Assembly: GCF_020531905.1 (NCBI RefSeq)
Contig: NZ_JAJAWG010000002.1
Span: 310,001-374,000 of the forward strand
Reading direction: 5' to 3'
DNA from: Deefgea salmonis
GTDB lineage: Bacteria; Pseudomonadota; Gammaproteobacteria; Burkholderiales; Chitinibacteraceae
DNA: 64,000 bases
Positions within the stretch are counted from its first letter, which is position 1, and every line of letters begins with the position of its first letter. The notes under the pieces are model-generated. The model saw nothing but the letters and a program-made list of their open reading frames with translations, was not told where the DNA came from and did no database searches. This document shows, piece after piece, positions 54,077 to 62,683 of the stretch. Position numbers and translations under genes: made by a program.

Positions 54077-54677
54077 ACGGGGGGGATAAAAAATGTAGGT
54101 GGTTTATTTTATCTGTAAAACGCTAGTAAGATTTAATTTGTTGCGCTGCGGCATTCAATGACGCCGATGCCGTGTGCTAAAGCAATCGGTATTGATTCGT
54201 GCGAGATTGGCTGTTCATCGCCAAAGCGGGTAGCGCCTCATCGTCGAAAGCATGATATCCAATGCTAATCGCATTATTGGCGAATTGCCGCTTCGTGCCG
54301 AATATATGATGGTATTGCTCTGTAGCACTTGATTTGTAATGCCTTTATGGCAATACCGCGATGGGTATGGTGTGTTGTTGGTAAGGGATTGGCGGGTTAG
54401 GTCTTCGGCGAATCGCACCGTGGCGATGGTTATTTGCGGCTGATGCGGTGCAACGCCCTACGTCGCGATAGCAGTATGCTGGCAAGTTGTGGTTGAGCGT
54501 TACGCTATTGCCAATCCCCAATCCCCAATCCCCAATCCCCAATCCCCAATCCCCAATCCCCAATCCCTAACCCAACACTTATTTGACTTTGATCTTACTT
54601 GCGGTGTTGGCTTTGTGGCGTGACTGGCCTATGATGGTGCGGTTGGATTTGATTGTTCACTTTTTGGAGTAAGACGA
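54077..54677. other. Intergenic region with short tandem repeat, no gene seen
   Basis: The stretch contains no convincing reading frame. Its right part holds the CCAATCC tandem repeat (54511-54566), and the promoter of the gene at 54678 should follow it. Confidence 0.5.
54511..54566 (+). repeat. Eight tandem copies of a 7-bp repeat CCAATCC
   Basis: Eight perfect copies of CCAATCC in a row, followed by CTAACCC. On the other strand this is a G-rich GGATTGG array that could fold into a G-quadruplex or change length by slippage. It lies 112 bases before the start of the next gene. Confidence 0.9.
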
Positions 54678-55256
54678 ATGAAAAAAGGTTTAATTTGCAC
54701 GGGTGCTTTGTTGCTTGCGTTGTCTTTACCGGCTTTAGCGTCGAGCGCTGAAGAGTTGGTGGCATCGTCGGCACCGGGTGCGGTGACTTTGCTCGAAGCA
54801 GTGAAGGCCAATGGCACGATTGCTGCGATTGATACCGCAACGCGTAAAGTCACGTTGAAAAACGCTGCGGGCCAAACCATGAGCGTGATGGCGGGGGAAA
54901 ATGTTAAAAACTTTGACAAGCTCAAAGTAGGCGACAAAGTAAATGCCGAATACTTGCAAGTGCTGACTTTGGAATTGCTAGGTTCTGGCTCGAATGTACG
55001 TGAGCGGATTACTGAAACCAGCAGCGCTTCAGCACCTGCGGCCAAGGCCGGTGGTTTTGTTGGCGAGCAGCTCACTGTGGTGGGTAATGTAATTGGTGTG
55101 GATGCCAAAAAACACACCATTCGTGTGCAAGGCGTGAATCGCACCGTGACTTTAAAAGTGCGTGATCCAGCGCAGTTTAAAATGATCAAAAAAGGCGATC
55201 AAATCAAAGGCACTTACACGCAAGCTTTGGCGATGCTAGTTTCTGCGGCTAAATAA
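54678..55256 (+). CDS. Periplasmic protein with two OB-like halves
   Basis: This 192-residue protein has a signal peptide (residues 1-24). Two similar beta-rich units follow: ANGTIAAIDTATRKVTLKN...GDKVNAEY and VVGNVIGVDAKKHTIRVQG...GDQIKGTY, each like the small OB-type domain of DUF5666 and related proteins. It would be periplasmic and might bind metal or ligand, but this is not shown. A terminator follows. Confidence 0.75.
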   Translation: MKKGLICTGALLLALSLPALASSAEELVASSAPGAVTLLEAVKANGTIAAIDTATRKVTLKNAAGQTMSVMAGENVKNFDKLKVGDKVNAEYLQVLTLELLGSGSNVRERITETSSASAPAAKAGGFVGEQLTVVGNVIGVDAKKHTIRVQGVNRTVTLKVRDPAQFKMIKKGDQIKGTYTQALAMLVSAAK

Positions 55257-55291
55257 GCCTAAATCAGCGCAGTGAGCCTCATTGGCTTACA

Positions 55292-55317
55292 AAAGCCTCG
55301 CGTTGGCGAGGCTTTTT
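55292..55317 (+). terminator. Rho-independent terminator
   Basis: AAAGCCTCGC and GCGAGGCTTT form a stem with a three-base loop followed by TTC, 35 bases after the stop of the periplasmic protein gene. Confidence 0.85.
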
Positions 55318-55517
55318 CTTGGGCGCGACTTGGGTTTTGGCTGGGTTTTCTGGGGATAAATGGGTTTTATTACCATTTTAGGTGCGAGTGAGTTGGGCTT
55401 GAGTTGTGGTTTTTTCGTGCAAATTCAGTGTTTTTATTACCAATCAGCTTGGCATCGCGGTGTTGCCGACGTTGCGCTGGCTTGACAGCAATGATCGCTA
55501 GACTGGATGATGTCGCC

Positions 55518-55601
55518 ATGTTACTGAATTCGACCCCTACATATTTTTCTTATTATTATCTGGCTCGCCAACCGGCAGCCCGATGGGTCGCGTTCATTTA
55601 A
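55518..55601 (+). promoter_or_regulatory. Tyrosine-rich leader peptide upstream of an NSS transporter
   Basis: A 27-codon frame starts at ATG 55518 (GGATGA upstream) and contains TYFSYYYLA, four tyrosine codons (all TAT) within six positions, plus phenylalanine. It ends at 55601, just before a strong GC hairpin (55622-55647). This is the architecture of a transcription-attenuation leader sensing charged tRNA-Tyr. The downstream gene encodes a transporter of a family that includes tyrosine and tryptophan carriers. An in-frame ATG at 55491 is possible. Region 55319-55517 shows nothing else. Confidence 0.6.
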
Positions 55602-55621
55602 ATTACACCAAATGAATGATC

Positions 55622-55647
55622 CAAGGCCGCCGTAATGGGCGGCCTTG
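55622..55647 (+). terminator. GC-rich hairpin after the leader peptide (candidate attenuator)
   Basis: CAAGGCCGCC and GGCGGCCTTG form a perfect 10-bp stem with a six-base loop. The following sequence TTGCATTGG is only mildly T-rich, so termination may be partial or depend on another factor. Confidence 0.55.
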
Positions 55648-55713
55648 TTGCATTGGTGCCGCCCCAAAACGTTTGTCTGGATCTGGATTGTTGGTTTACG
55701 ACAAAGGATCATG

Positions 55714-57030
55714 ATGACAACTCGTTCGACTTGGGGCTCTAAGCTGGGTTTTATTTTGGCGGCCGCTGGCTCGGCCATTGGCTTGGGCGCGATTTGGAAA
55801 TTCCCCTATGTCACCGCGATGAATGGCGGTGGCGTGTTTATTTTATTATTCCTGTTGTTTAGTTTTACCCTCGGCTTGGCGCAGATGGTCGTCGAGTTCA
55901 CGCTGGGCCGCAGCGCGCAAACCGGGCCGGTGGGCATGTTTGGCCAATTGGCGGGTAAAGCTTGGCCGCTGATTGGCTTGATGGGGATTTTTGCCGGCTT
56001 TGTTTTATATAGTTTTTACAGTGTGATTGGCGGCTGGACTATTGGGTATCTGGTACTAGCGCTTGATGGCAGTGTTGTTACCGGTAATACCCAAGTATTA
56101 AAGTCTATCTTTACTGGCTTTGTAGCGCACAGCTATTGGCCGATTTTGGCGCACGCCGCTTTTGTTTTAGCCACGCTGGGTATTGTGATTGGCGGGGTAG
56201 AAAAAGGCATTGAGCGCGCCAGTAAGTTATTGATGCCGGCGCTGTTGCTGCTGATGTTGATCTTAATTGCTCGGGTGTTAACCTTGCCCGGGGCGTGGGA
56301 TGGGGTGAAGCTGTTTTTTACGCCGGATTTTTCTAAGCTCACGCCGACGATGGCGATGGATGCTTTGGGTTTGGCGTTTTTCTCTTTGTCTTTGGGTACG
56401 GGCGGCATGATCGCGTATGGCTCTTACCTTAAGCAGCAAACGCCGGTGTTGCATTCGGCGATGTGGGTGGTGGGTTTATCGTGCGCGGTGGCGATTTTGG
56501 CCGGTTTGATGATTTTTCCGGCGCTGCATGTATTTGGGCTCGATCCGGCGGCGGGGCCGGGTTTAACCTTTATGACCATGCCGGTGGTGTTTGCCAGCTT
56601 GCCCTTGGGCCAGTTGTGGGCGATTGCTTTTTTTGCTTTATTGACGCTGGCGGCACTGACGTCATCGGTTTCGATGCTCGAATTGATCGCAACGCTGTTT
56701 TTGGATGAATTTAAATTACCGCGTCGGCCAGTGATTTTGCTGTTGTCGCTGGTGGTATTTTTGTGTGGTATTCCAGCCTCTTTGTCGTTTGGCCCATGGG
56801 CTGATGTGACTGCGTGGGGCAAAAATATTTTTGAACTGATGGATTACAGCGTGGCCAATGTCATGATGCCGATTGGTGGGATTGCCGTGGCGCTGTTTGC
56901 TGGCTGGCGAGTTTGGCCGCATGTGGCGCAGCATTGTGGTTTAGCAGGCGGGGCATTATGGGGCTTAAAGTGGAGTTGCCGCGTGCTCGCGCCGGTGTCG
57001 ATTGGCGTGTTATTACTCAAGAATTTATAA
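55714..57030 (+). CDS. Sodium-dependent amino-acid transporter, NSS/SNF family
   Basis: This 438-residue inner-membrane protein belongs to the LeuT/SNF family of Na+-coupled transporters, with about 11 helices. The first helix has GSAIGLGAIWKFPYVTAMNGG, the canonical unwound sodium/substrate site, followed by FTLGLAQMVVEFTLGR; SLGTGGMIAYGSY corresponds to helix 6. Bacterial members carry tyrosine, tryptophan or other amino acids. The leader upstream points to an aromatic substrate. ATG at 55714 is spaced six bases from AAAGG; ATG 55711 is also possible. Confidence 0.9.
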   Translation: MTTRSTWGSKLGFILAAAGSAIGLGAIWKFPYVTAMNGGGVFILLFLLFSFTLGLAQMVVEFTLGRSAQTGPVGMFGQLAGKAWPLIGLMGIFAGFVLYSFYSVIGGWTIGYLVLALDGSVVTGNTQVLKSIFTGFVAHSYWPILAHAAFVLATLGIVIGGVEKGIERASKLLMPALLLLMLILIARVLTLPGAWDGVKLFFTPDFSKLTPTMAMDALGLAFFSLSLGTGGMIAYGSYLKQQTPVLHSAMWVVGLSCAVAILAGLMIFPALHVFGLDPAAGPGLTFMTMPVVFASLPLGQLWAIAFFALLTLAALTSSVSMLELIATLFLDEFKLPRRPVILLLSLVVFLCGIPASLSFGPWADVTAWGKNIFELMDYSVANVMMPIGGIAVALFAGWRVWPHVAQHCGLAGGALWGLKWSCRVLAPVSIGVLLLKNL

Positions 57031-57045
57031 AGCAGCGATCTAAAC

Positions 57046-57226
57046 ACAGTTCACTTAACGCAAAACCTTGAAAATCTGACGCAGAGGTGCAGAGGTGCAG
57101 AGGTGCAGAGGCGCAGAGGAAATTAAGGGGTTTTTCGATTGATTTTCTCTGCGTCAAAAGCGATAGCAGACATGAAATCGAGGGGAAAAAAATGCCGCTC
57201 ACTTGGCTTAAGTGAGCGGCATTACA
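57046..57226. repeat. CAGAGG hairpin repeat, copy 4, inverted
   Basis: Begins ACAGTTCACTTAAC, has four GCAGAGG units in the middle and ends with the GCCGCTCACTT hairpin and ATTACA. It is a homologous, inverted version of copy 2 (11393-11559) and lies between two convergent genes. Confidence 0.85.
57194..57220 (-). terminator. Terminator end of repeat copy 4
   Basis: GCCGCTCACTT and AAGTGAGCGGC are a perfect 11-bp stem; on the minus strand ATTTTTTTCCCC follows. It lies 51 bases past the porin stop. Confidence 0.85.
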
Positions 57227-57270
57227 GCCGAGGCTGGGTTTACTGCCAATCGGATCAACAGGAAAATCGA

Positions 57271-57975
57271 TTAGAAGCTGTAAGTGCTACCAAAACGAAT
57301 GCGCCATTCAGCATCGTGTTGTTTGTTGGCGGTTTCGCCTAAGTAACCGACTTCGGTGTAAACGCGAACTGCAGGCGTTAGTTTGTATCCCAAGCCCACG
57401 TTGTGTTCGTAGTAGTTGCTGCTGTTGTTCACGTATTCAAAGTCATTGAGTTTGTGATCCCAACGGAAGTTGTAATAAGTGCTGGTTTTTTCGTCCAATG
57501 TTTTGTGCAACCAGAAGTCAGCACGCAGCACTTCGTCGTGTTCAAACTTGCCGTTTAAGTCTTTTTCTGACCAGCCTTTAAAGTCGTAACGCAAACGGCT
57601 GTCAAAGCGCCAAGTTGGGGCAAATTCCCAGTTGGCACGCACGTAGGCTTTGTAAGCTTCGCCTTTGTTTTTAACGGTTTGCACCAAGAAACCGGGCTGC
57701 AAAGTCACCGCCGCATTGAGTTTGTGTTTGTAATACAGTTCAAACTCGGTATCGATCCAGTTCATTTGATCAATCCCTTCGCCCGAACGGCTGGTATTGC
57801 TCATCGTGTACTCAACACCACCACCAAAACCATTGGCCATTTCGTGGCTTAGTAAAAAGCGAGATTCGTATTTTTCGCTGCCCGTTTTGTAGCCGCCACG
57901 GAAATCGATGCTTGTTGCGTGTGCTTGAATGGCAATGGCGCTGCAAGTCAGAGCGATCAGGTATTTAATCTTCAT
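57271..57975 (-). CDS. KdgM-family outer-membrane porin
   Basis: This 234-residue protein has a signal peptide (residues 1-20, ending HAT), alternating aromatic beta strands and a C-terminal phenylalanine (FGSTYSF), the usual signal for outer-membrane insertion. It resembles oligogalacturonate-specific porins of the KdgM family (SIDFRGGYKTGSEKYESRF, DSRLRYDFKGW). The sugar it passes here is unknown; no pectin genes are nearby. Confidence 0.8.
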   Translation of the reverse strand: MKIKYLIALTCSAIAIQAHATSIDFRGGYKTGSEKYESRFLLSHEMANGFGGGVEYTMSNTSRSGEGIDQMNWIDTEFELYYKHKLNAAVTLQPGFLVQTVKNKGEAYKAYVRANWEFAPTWRFDSRLRYDFKGWSEKDLNGKFEHDEVLRADFWLHKTLDEKTSTYYNFRWDHKLNDFEYVNNSSNYYEHNVGLGYKLTPAVRVYTEVGYLGETANKQHDAEWRIRFGSTYSF

Positions 57976-58417
57976 GATTTAAATTCTCGAATAAAATGGA
58001 AAGTAAAATGGCCGTGCCATTACGTTGATCATAATTCGCTTATATTTGGCAGGTAAATGGTATTTATTACAATTTATCTTGGCTTTTGCGATTTTGTTTA
58101 ATGTTTCTGTGGTTGTCAGAAATTGGAAATAAAAAAGTAACTTGAGGTCATTCAGCTGTTTGGCGGAATGACGGCGTATAAAATCGATTGTTGTAAAATT
58201 GATTCATTAAATTAAATTTTATTGCCACGAGCGCTATATTTAATATATGAACTTAAATAATTAAATATGACATTTAATTATTTAAGTCGAAATTGGTGAT
58301 TAATAAAAAGCGCATTGTGTAGATTTAATTTTAATGGATCAATGACGCGCAAGCGCTTGGCCGCTGTAGAATGCAGACTTATCTGAGATTGAGATTGTCG
58401 TCGTCAATGGAGTTGTG
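57976..58417. other. AT-rich regulatory region between the porin gene and the DUF502 gene
   Basis: No gene seen. The stretch is much richer in A and T than its surroundings and contains the perfect inverted repeat at 58252-58286. Two divergent promoters should be here. Confidence 0.5.
58252..58286. promoter_or_regulatory. Perfect 15-bp AT-rich inverted repeat (candidate operator)
   Basis: CTTAAATAATTAAAT, a five-base spacer ATGAC and its exact reverse complement ATTTAATTATTTAAG. There are no G or C bases except at the tips. It sits between divergent genes, 277 bases from the porin start and 132 from the DUF502 start, and looks like a protein-binding site. Confidence 0.6.
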
Positions 58418-59107
58418 ATGTTGTTACAGCGTGGTTTAAAAAGCGTGTTGACCACTTGGTTGTCGGGTCTATTGGCTTTGTTGCCTTTTTTGCTCACTAT
58501 TTCGCTGTTGGCGTGGGTGGTGAATTTACTCAATGATTATTTAGGCCCCAATAGTTTGGTCGGGCGCTTATTTTCGATTATTGGCCAGCCGGTGGTGGAT
58601 CATCCTATCTTTGGTTATTTGATTGGCTGGGTGATGCTACTTGGGTCGATTTATCCCTTGGGTATTTTGGTGCGCTCGCGATTAAAAAAACCATTGGCGG
58701 CACTGGTCGATAGCACGGTGCGACGGATTCCGGTGATTGGCAGTTTTTATAATATGGCCGATCGCTTTGTGAGCTTGCTCGATCAAAAGCAAGACGCTGA
58801 TATTGGCGCGATGAGTCCGGTGTGGTGTTTGTTTGGCGGGGATGGCGTGGCGGTCTTGGCCTTGATGCCCAATCCCGTGCCGATTGAGATTGATGGTCGC
58901 GAGTATCAGGCGATTTTAGTGCCGACCGCGCCAGTGCCGATTGGTGGTGGTTTGTTGTATATCCCCAAGGAATGGATACGGCCTGCGAATATTGGCGTGG
59001 ATAAACTGACCAGTATTTATGTGTCAATGGGGATTACACCGCCGCCGTCACTGAAAAAAGCCAGCCAAATGACGCCGGTGATTTATCCCGACTCACGGGC
59101 TTTATAG
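58418..59107 (+). CDS. DUF502 family membrane protein
   Basis: This 229-residue inner-membrane protein has two N-terminal helices and the DUF502 pattern: TWLSGLLALLPFLLTI, DHPIFGYLIGW, RIPVIGSFYNMADR and VPTAPVPIGGGLLYIPKEW. Its function is unknown. The ATG at 58418 follows GGAG; a GTG at 58415 is in frame. It ends before a bidirectional terminator. Confidence 0.85.
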   Translation: MLLQRGLKSVLTTWLSGLLALLPFLLTISLLAWVVNLLNDYLGPNSLVGRLFSIIGQPVVDHPIFGYLIGWVMLLGSIYPLGILVRSRLKKPLAALVDSTVRRIPVIGSFYNMADRFVSLLDQKQDADIGAMSPVWCLFGGDGVAVLALMPNPVPIEIDGREYQAILVPTAPVPIGGGLLYIPKEWIRPANIGVDKLTSIYVSMGITPPPSLKKASQMTPVIYPDSRAL

Positions 59108-59142
59108 GCTTGATGCTGATGCAGCGATTGCGCCGCAGTAAA

Positions 59143-59170
59143 AAAACGCCCGAATCACATCGGGCGTTTT
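59143..59170. terminator. Bidirectional terminator
   Basis: AAAACGCCCG and CGGGCGTTTT with an eight-base loop lie between two convergent genes. Confidence 0.9.
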
Positions 59171-59181
59171 GTTTTGAGCGT

Positions 59182-60243
59182 TTAGACCACCCACTGACCA
59201 TCACGGTAGACGACGTCATCGCCAAATTGGACTGAATCGGTAATGGCAAATACGTCGATATGATATTTGCCTTCACCACGCTTGATGTGCGGCTTGGCGT
59301 AAATACCGTGCTTCATGCCCAGTGATAAATGAATGCCACACATTCGTTCATAGCTGCCAATATCGCTGACGGTACGCGCAAAACTAAAGGCGCGGTTCAT
59401 GCCCAGACCCAGTTCTCGAACCCAGACCACGCCGCCTTCATCGGCGCGAATCATCGCCAGCATAGCGTCAAATTCAGGCGTGGAGTCAATCACCTCAATC
59501 ACTTGGCTTTTTGCAATCACCAAGGTGATGGGCGTAGCGGGGCGGTTCACGCGAAAGCGGGTGTCGCCAAAAATAAAGATCCGCACTCGACCATGCACCA
59601 AATCTAAATCCGCCGCTTCGGTAAACACTTCACCCAATGGAAATTGCCCGCCGGTATTATTCATCTGGCGGTAGTCGCCAATATTGAGTTTGGCCGATTC
59701 AAATGGCGTCGCAAAAATCAGTTGATTGCCGGCGCCGCTATCGATCATGCCGTGCGGTGCGGCATCGATTTTGGCTTTGAGCGCATGGCCTACGTCGCGG
59801 TAATAGCTTGGATCGTAAGCCAATGAGTCGATGTAGTAGGCGACTTCTGCGCCGGGCATTCGGCCTAAGTGAGGATGCTCAATCACTTTGAGGCCGCGCT
59901 TAAACAGCTCAACCCGAATCCGAAAGGCTTCAAGGCGAAAGTGCGTCGATTGCACCAATACGACTAAGTCTTTGGCGGCAAGATCGGCAAATTCGGCCAG
60001 CACTTGCTCGGGCGTGCTGTGGTCAAAATCAATAAAATGGGCGTGCGGCAGGCAATGGCGGTAAGCGGCGGTGAGGGTGACGGCCAATTCGCTGCGGCTA
60101 TCAAACACCACCACCGCTTTTTCTGCCGCGCTGTGTTCAAAGGCAATGCGCAGTACATCGCTTAAATGCTGCTGGGCAAGCGCCACCAGCGCGCTGGACG
60201 CGGTAAAAATCGGGCTTTCAGGATTGCTGCTTGAGTCGTTCAT
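59182..60243 (-). CDS. M29-like leucyl aminopeptidase family protein
   Basis: This 353-residue cytoplasmic protein resembles the thermophilic metallopeptidase (M29) group. Candidate metal ligands are glutamate in GQFPLGEVFTEAA and the C-terminal HLSLGMKHG with HIDVF. A Rossmann-like N-terminal half (VVVFDSRSELAVTL) precedes it. It would remove N-terminal amino acids, but activity is inferred from family resemblance only. The M29 dimetal site is not fully conserved as far as I can see. Confidence 0.6.
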   Translation of the reverse strand: MNDSSSNPESPIFTASSALVALAQQHLSDVLRIAFEHSAAEKAVVVFDSRSELAVTLTAAYRHCLPHAHFIDFDHSTPEQVLAEFADLAAKDLVVLVQSTHFRLEAFRIRVELFKRGLKVIEHPHLGRMPGAEVAYYIDSLAYDPSYYRDVGHALKAKIDAAPHGMIDSGAGNQLIFATPFESAKLNIGDYRQMNNTGGQFPLGEVFTEAADLDLVHGRVRIFIFGDTRFRVNRPATPITLVIAKSQVIEVIDSTPEFDAMLAMIRADEGGVVWVRELGLGMNRAFSFARTVSDIGSYERMCGIHLSLGMKHGIYAKPHIKRGEGKYHIDVFAITDSVQFGDDVVYRDGQWVV

Positions 60244-60339
60244 CGTTGGCTTGGCTTATCAAATTAAATGGCAAAAATCGGGCGGATTGGCCGCAGTCTG
60301 TTAGGACGTATGATTCTGATTTTCTGCGGGCCGCTGCGC

Positions 60340-60549
60340 TTAGCGCCGCATGCGTGCGTCGAGCTGCTCAACTTGTGCGCGCGCCCATGGCGTACGGCGC
60401 AAAAAAGTGAGGCTGGATTTGATCGACGGCTCATTGGAAAAACACTTGATCGGAATGCGCCGGGCGAGCTCTTTCCAGCCAAAATGATCGACTAAGTCGG
60501 TGAGCATTTTTTCTAGTGTAATGCCGTGCTGCGGGTCTTGGTTGTACAT
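60340..60549 (-). CDS. VF530-family DNA-binding protein (DUF2132)
   Basis: This 69-residue protein is nearly identical in layout to the VF530 family: NQDPQHGITLEKMLTDLVDH, FGWKELARRIPIKCF, PSIKSSLTFLRRTPWARAQVE. The structure of a Vibrio member suggested DNA binding; its role is unknown. Full family length. Confidence 0.92.
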   Translation of the reverse strand: MYNQDPQHGITLEKMLTDLVDHFGWKELARRIPIKCFSNEPSIKSSLTFLRRTPWARAQVEQLDARMRR

Positions 60550-60604
60550 ACTGCGGTCCTCGATTGGGATTATTTTTAACCCATTTAGATCATTATTGAG
60601 CGTT

Positions 60605-60820
60605 GTTCAGATTGGGGGTTGATGCTGTGCCGCGCTCGTTGGTCTGGGGCTTAATCACCCGTTCAAGCGCACCGAGATCAACATCGCCTTTCTTTTCCCC
60701 GTTTTAGCTACGCAGAAACTTCGTTTTCTTTGGCGAGTCAAAGAAAGAGGGGCCGCCACTGACTGCGACTGTAAACAGCCGTGCCGCAGGCACTTAAAAC
60801 CATTAACACATAATCTGAGC
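60605..60820 (+). repeat. 265-bp MITE-like repeat, copy 3 (216 bp, internal deletion)
   Basis: Begins GTTCAGATTGGGGGTTGATG and ends AACACATAATCTGAGC, so both ends are kept. The interior lacks about 50 bases covering the CGTTTGGCTCACGACAATCG block, and the hairpin has changed. It is in the same orientation as copy 1. The rest of 60550-60903 shows no gene. Confidence 0.8.
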
Positions 60821-60903
60821 TTCACTCGTAATTAATAGGTATCTTTCGCTATGACTTATGGTATGACTGCTAGCGGCATATACCCATTGTTAATGCTGAA
60901 TCA

Positions 60904-60932
60904 ATAAAAAAGCCCAACTGCGCGTTGGGCTG
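60904..60932 (-). terminator. Terminator of the D-Ala-D-Ala carboxypeptidase gene
   Basis: AGCCCAAC and GTTGGGCT with a four- or five-base loop; on the minus strand TTTTTTATTG follows. It lies 22 bases beyond the stop. Confidence 0.85.
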
Positions 60933-60953
60933 ATTGTCGCTAAGGTGGGCAGT

Positions 60954-62096
60954 TTAATTAAATAAACCTTTCCACCACAAACGAATCGTATCCCATGCCC
61001 GGCCAAAAATATTGGCTTCTTCAACTGAAGTAATCGCTACCACTTGGCGCTCAGAAAGGACCTTGCCGTCGAGGCTGATTTTCATCATGCCAACCACTTG
61101 GCCTTCTTTGATCGGTGCCATTAAAGGTTGCTGGCTGACTAGGTCAATTTTAAGCTTTGCGGCATCACCTTTGGGAACGGTGATGTATTGGTCTTGCATA
61201 AAGCCAACGCCAACGGTGTCGGCTTTGCCTTTCCATACCGGCACTTGCTGTACGGCTTGTTTGGCGGTGTACAGGCGTGGCGTTTCAAAAAATTGTGCGC
61301 CCCAGTTGAGTAATTTTGACGACTCGGTGGCGCGCACTTCTGGGCTGGTGGTACCGACAACCACTGAAATCAAGCGACGACCATCGCGTTTACTTGAGGC
61401 GACTAGATTGTAGCCAGCAGAAGCCGTGTGGCCGGTTTTCATGCCGTCAACAAAGGGGTCGCGGTAGAGCAATAAATTGCGATTGGGCTGGCTGATATTG
61501 TTGTACTTGAATTCTTTAATGCCATAAATCGGGTAGAACTCAGGGAAGTCTTTGATGATGGCGGTGGCTAAACGGCCTAAATCACTGGTGGTGACCAATA
61601 AAGCCGGGTCAGGTAAGCCGGTGCTATTGGTAAAAAATGAGTTGTGTAGACCAAGGCGTTTGGCTTCTTTGTTCATCAATTGCGCAAACACTTCTTCGCT
61701 ACCGGCAATGGCTTCGGCCAAGGTGACGCAAGCGTCGTTACCGCTTTGCACAATCATGCCTTTGATCAGATCATCCACGGTGGCTGGCACTTTAGGGTCC
61801 AGATACATCCGCGAGCCTTCGGTGCGCCAGCCTTTATCCGAAACCAGCAAGGTTTGGTCAAGTTTGAGTTTGCCTTCTTTCACCATTTTAAAGGTGATGT
61901 AGGCGGTCATCATTTTAGTGAGCGATGCGGGCTCGATTTTCATGTCCGGATCACGCGCAGCCAGAACTTGGCCGCTTTGCTTGTCGTAAAGGTAGTACGA
62001 CTTGGCCGCGATTTCGGGAACCGGCGGCACAAATGCGTGGGCAAGGCTAGGTAGAGCGATTAAGGCGGCAATCAGGCTGGTTTTCATCGAATTCAT
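60954..62096 (-). CDS. dacC: D-alanyl-D-alanine carboxypeptidase (PBP5/6 type)
   Basis: This 380-residue protein trims the terminal D-alanine of peptidoglycan pentapeptides. A signal peptide (ending AHA) precedes the penicillin-binding domain with the S-x-x-K motif SLTKMMT, the SGNDACVTLAE motif and KTGHTASAGYN. A C-terminal beta domain and an amphipathic helix (ARAWDTIRLWWKGLF) that anchors the protein to the membrane follow. The gene symbol is by type; dacA would be equally reasonable. An ATG nine bases downstream is an alternative start. Confidence 0.93.
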   Translation of the reverse strand: MNSMKTSLIAALIALPSLAHAFVPPVPEIAAKSYYLYDKQSGQVLAARDPDMKIEPASLTKMMTAYITFKMVKEGKLKLDQTLLVSDKGWRTEGSRMYLDPKVPATVDDLIKGMIVQSGNDACVTLAEAIAGSEEVFAQLMNKEAKRLGLHNSFFTNSTGLPDPALLVTTSDLGRLATAIIKDFPEFYPIYGIKEFKYNNISQPNRNLLLYRDPFVDGMKTGHTASAGYNLVASSKRDGRRLISVVVGTTSPEVRATESSKLLNWGAQFFETPRLYTAKQAVQQVPVWKGKADTVGVGFMQDQYITVPKGDAAKLKIDLVSQQPLMAPIKEGQVVGMMKISLDGKVLSERQVVAITSVEEANIFGRAWDTIRLWWKGLFN

Positions 62097-62308
62097 GGCT
62101 ATTTAAAAGTGGGTCGGAGCACAAAGGACAGATTATACGGCGTTTAGTGCCGCGAAAACGGGGATTGAATGTCTTTTGCTGCGTTGAAAATTTACATTCA
62201 CAATAAGCTTGAATGCATTGAGACAAAATACCTAAATTCTTGGGCATTAGGTCACGGGGGATTACGTTTGGCTTTGCGAAAATGCACTTCCTACCTAGGG
62301 AGTTGCCG

Positions 62309-62614
62309 ATGCGCTATTTTTTTGTGTTGTCTTTTTTTGTACTGCAGCCCGCGATGGCGATGATTTGGCCTTGGCCGATGAATGGCAAGGTGATCAATTA
62401 TAGTATTTTGCCCGTTGCTGTTTGGGACGGTGAGCATGGTATCTATACGTTAGCGGCCGGTACCTTTAGCGGCAAGCAAGCGGATATTGATCATATTTTT
62501 GATTTTGGCAGCTTTCGCTGGTGCAAGATTGGCCCCAATACGGTGATTGTGAATCGTAAAGGTGAAGTGGAGTCTTGTCCCAAATGGGTGAGTGGTCCGG
62601 GTGCTGCGAGTTAA
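62309..62614 (+). CDS. Small secreted protein, paralogue of 53720-54076
   Basis: This 101-residue protein has a signal peptide (residues 1-17, ending AMA) and begins its mature part IWPWPMNGKVINYS, matching the paralogue at 53720. It shares VWD, AAG, DIDH, RWCKI, VN-G and CP at the same spacing. The ATG at 62309 has an AGGGAG site. No known family. It is periplasmic by prediction. Confidence 0.7.
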   Translation: MRYFFVLSFFVLQPAMAMIWPWPMNGKVINYSILPVAVWDGEHGIYTLAAGTFSGKQADIDHIFDFGSFRWCKIGPNTVIVNRKGEVESCPKWVSGPGAAS

Positions 62615-62627
62615 TTTCACATCAGAA

Positions 62628-62674
62628 TAAAAAACCGCGCACGGCCACCTTGGATCAAGGTCGCTGTGCGCGGT
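62628..62674 (-). terminator. Terminator between convergent genes
   Basis: ACCGCGCAC and GTGCGCGGT enclose a second, inner pair CCTTG/CAAGG; on the minus strand TTTTTTATTC follows. It serves the M60-type gene. Confidence 0.8.
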
Positions 62675-62683
62675 GATTGCGAT

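Noticed and set aside
54511-54566. Possible CRISPR-like array
   Set aside because: Units are 7 bp without spacers. No true CRISPR array or cas gene was seen anywhere in the window.
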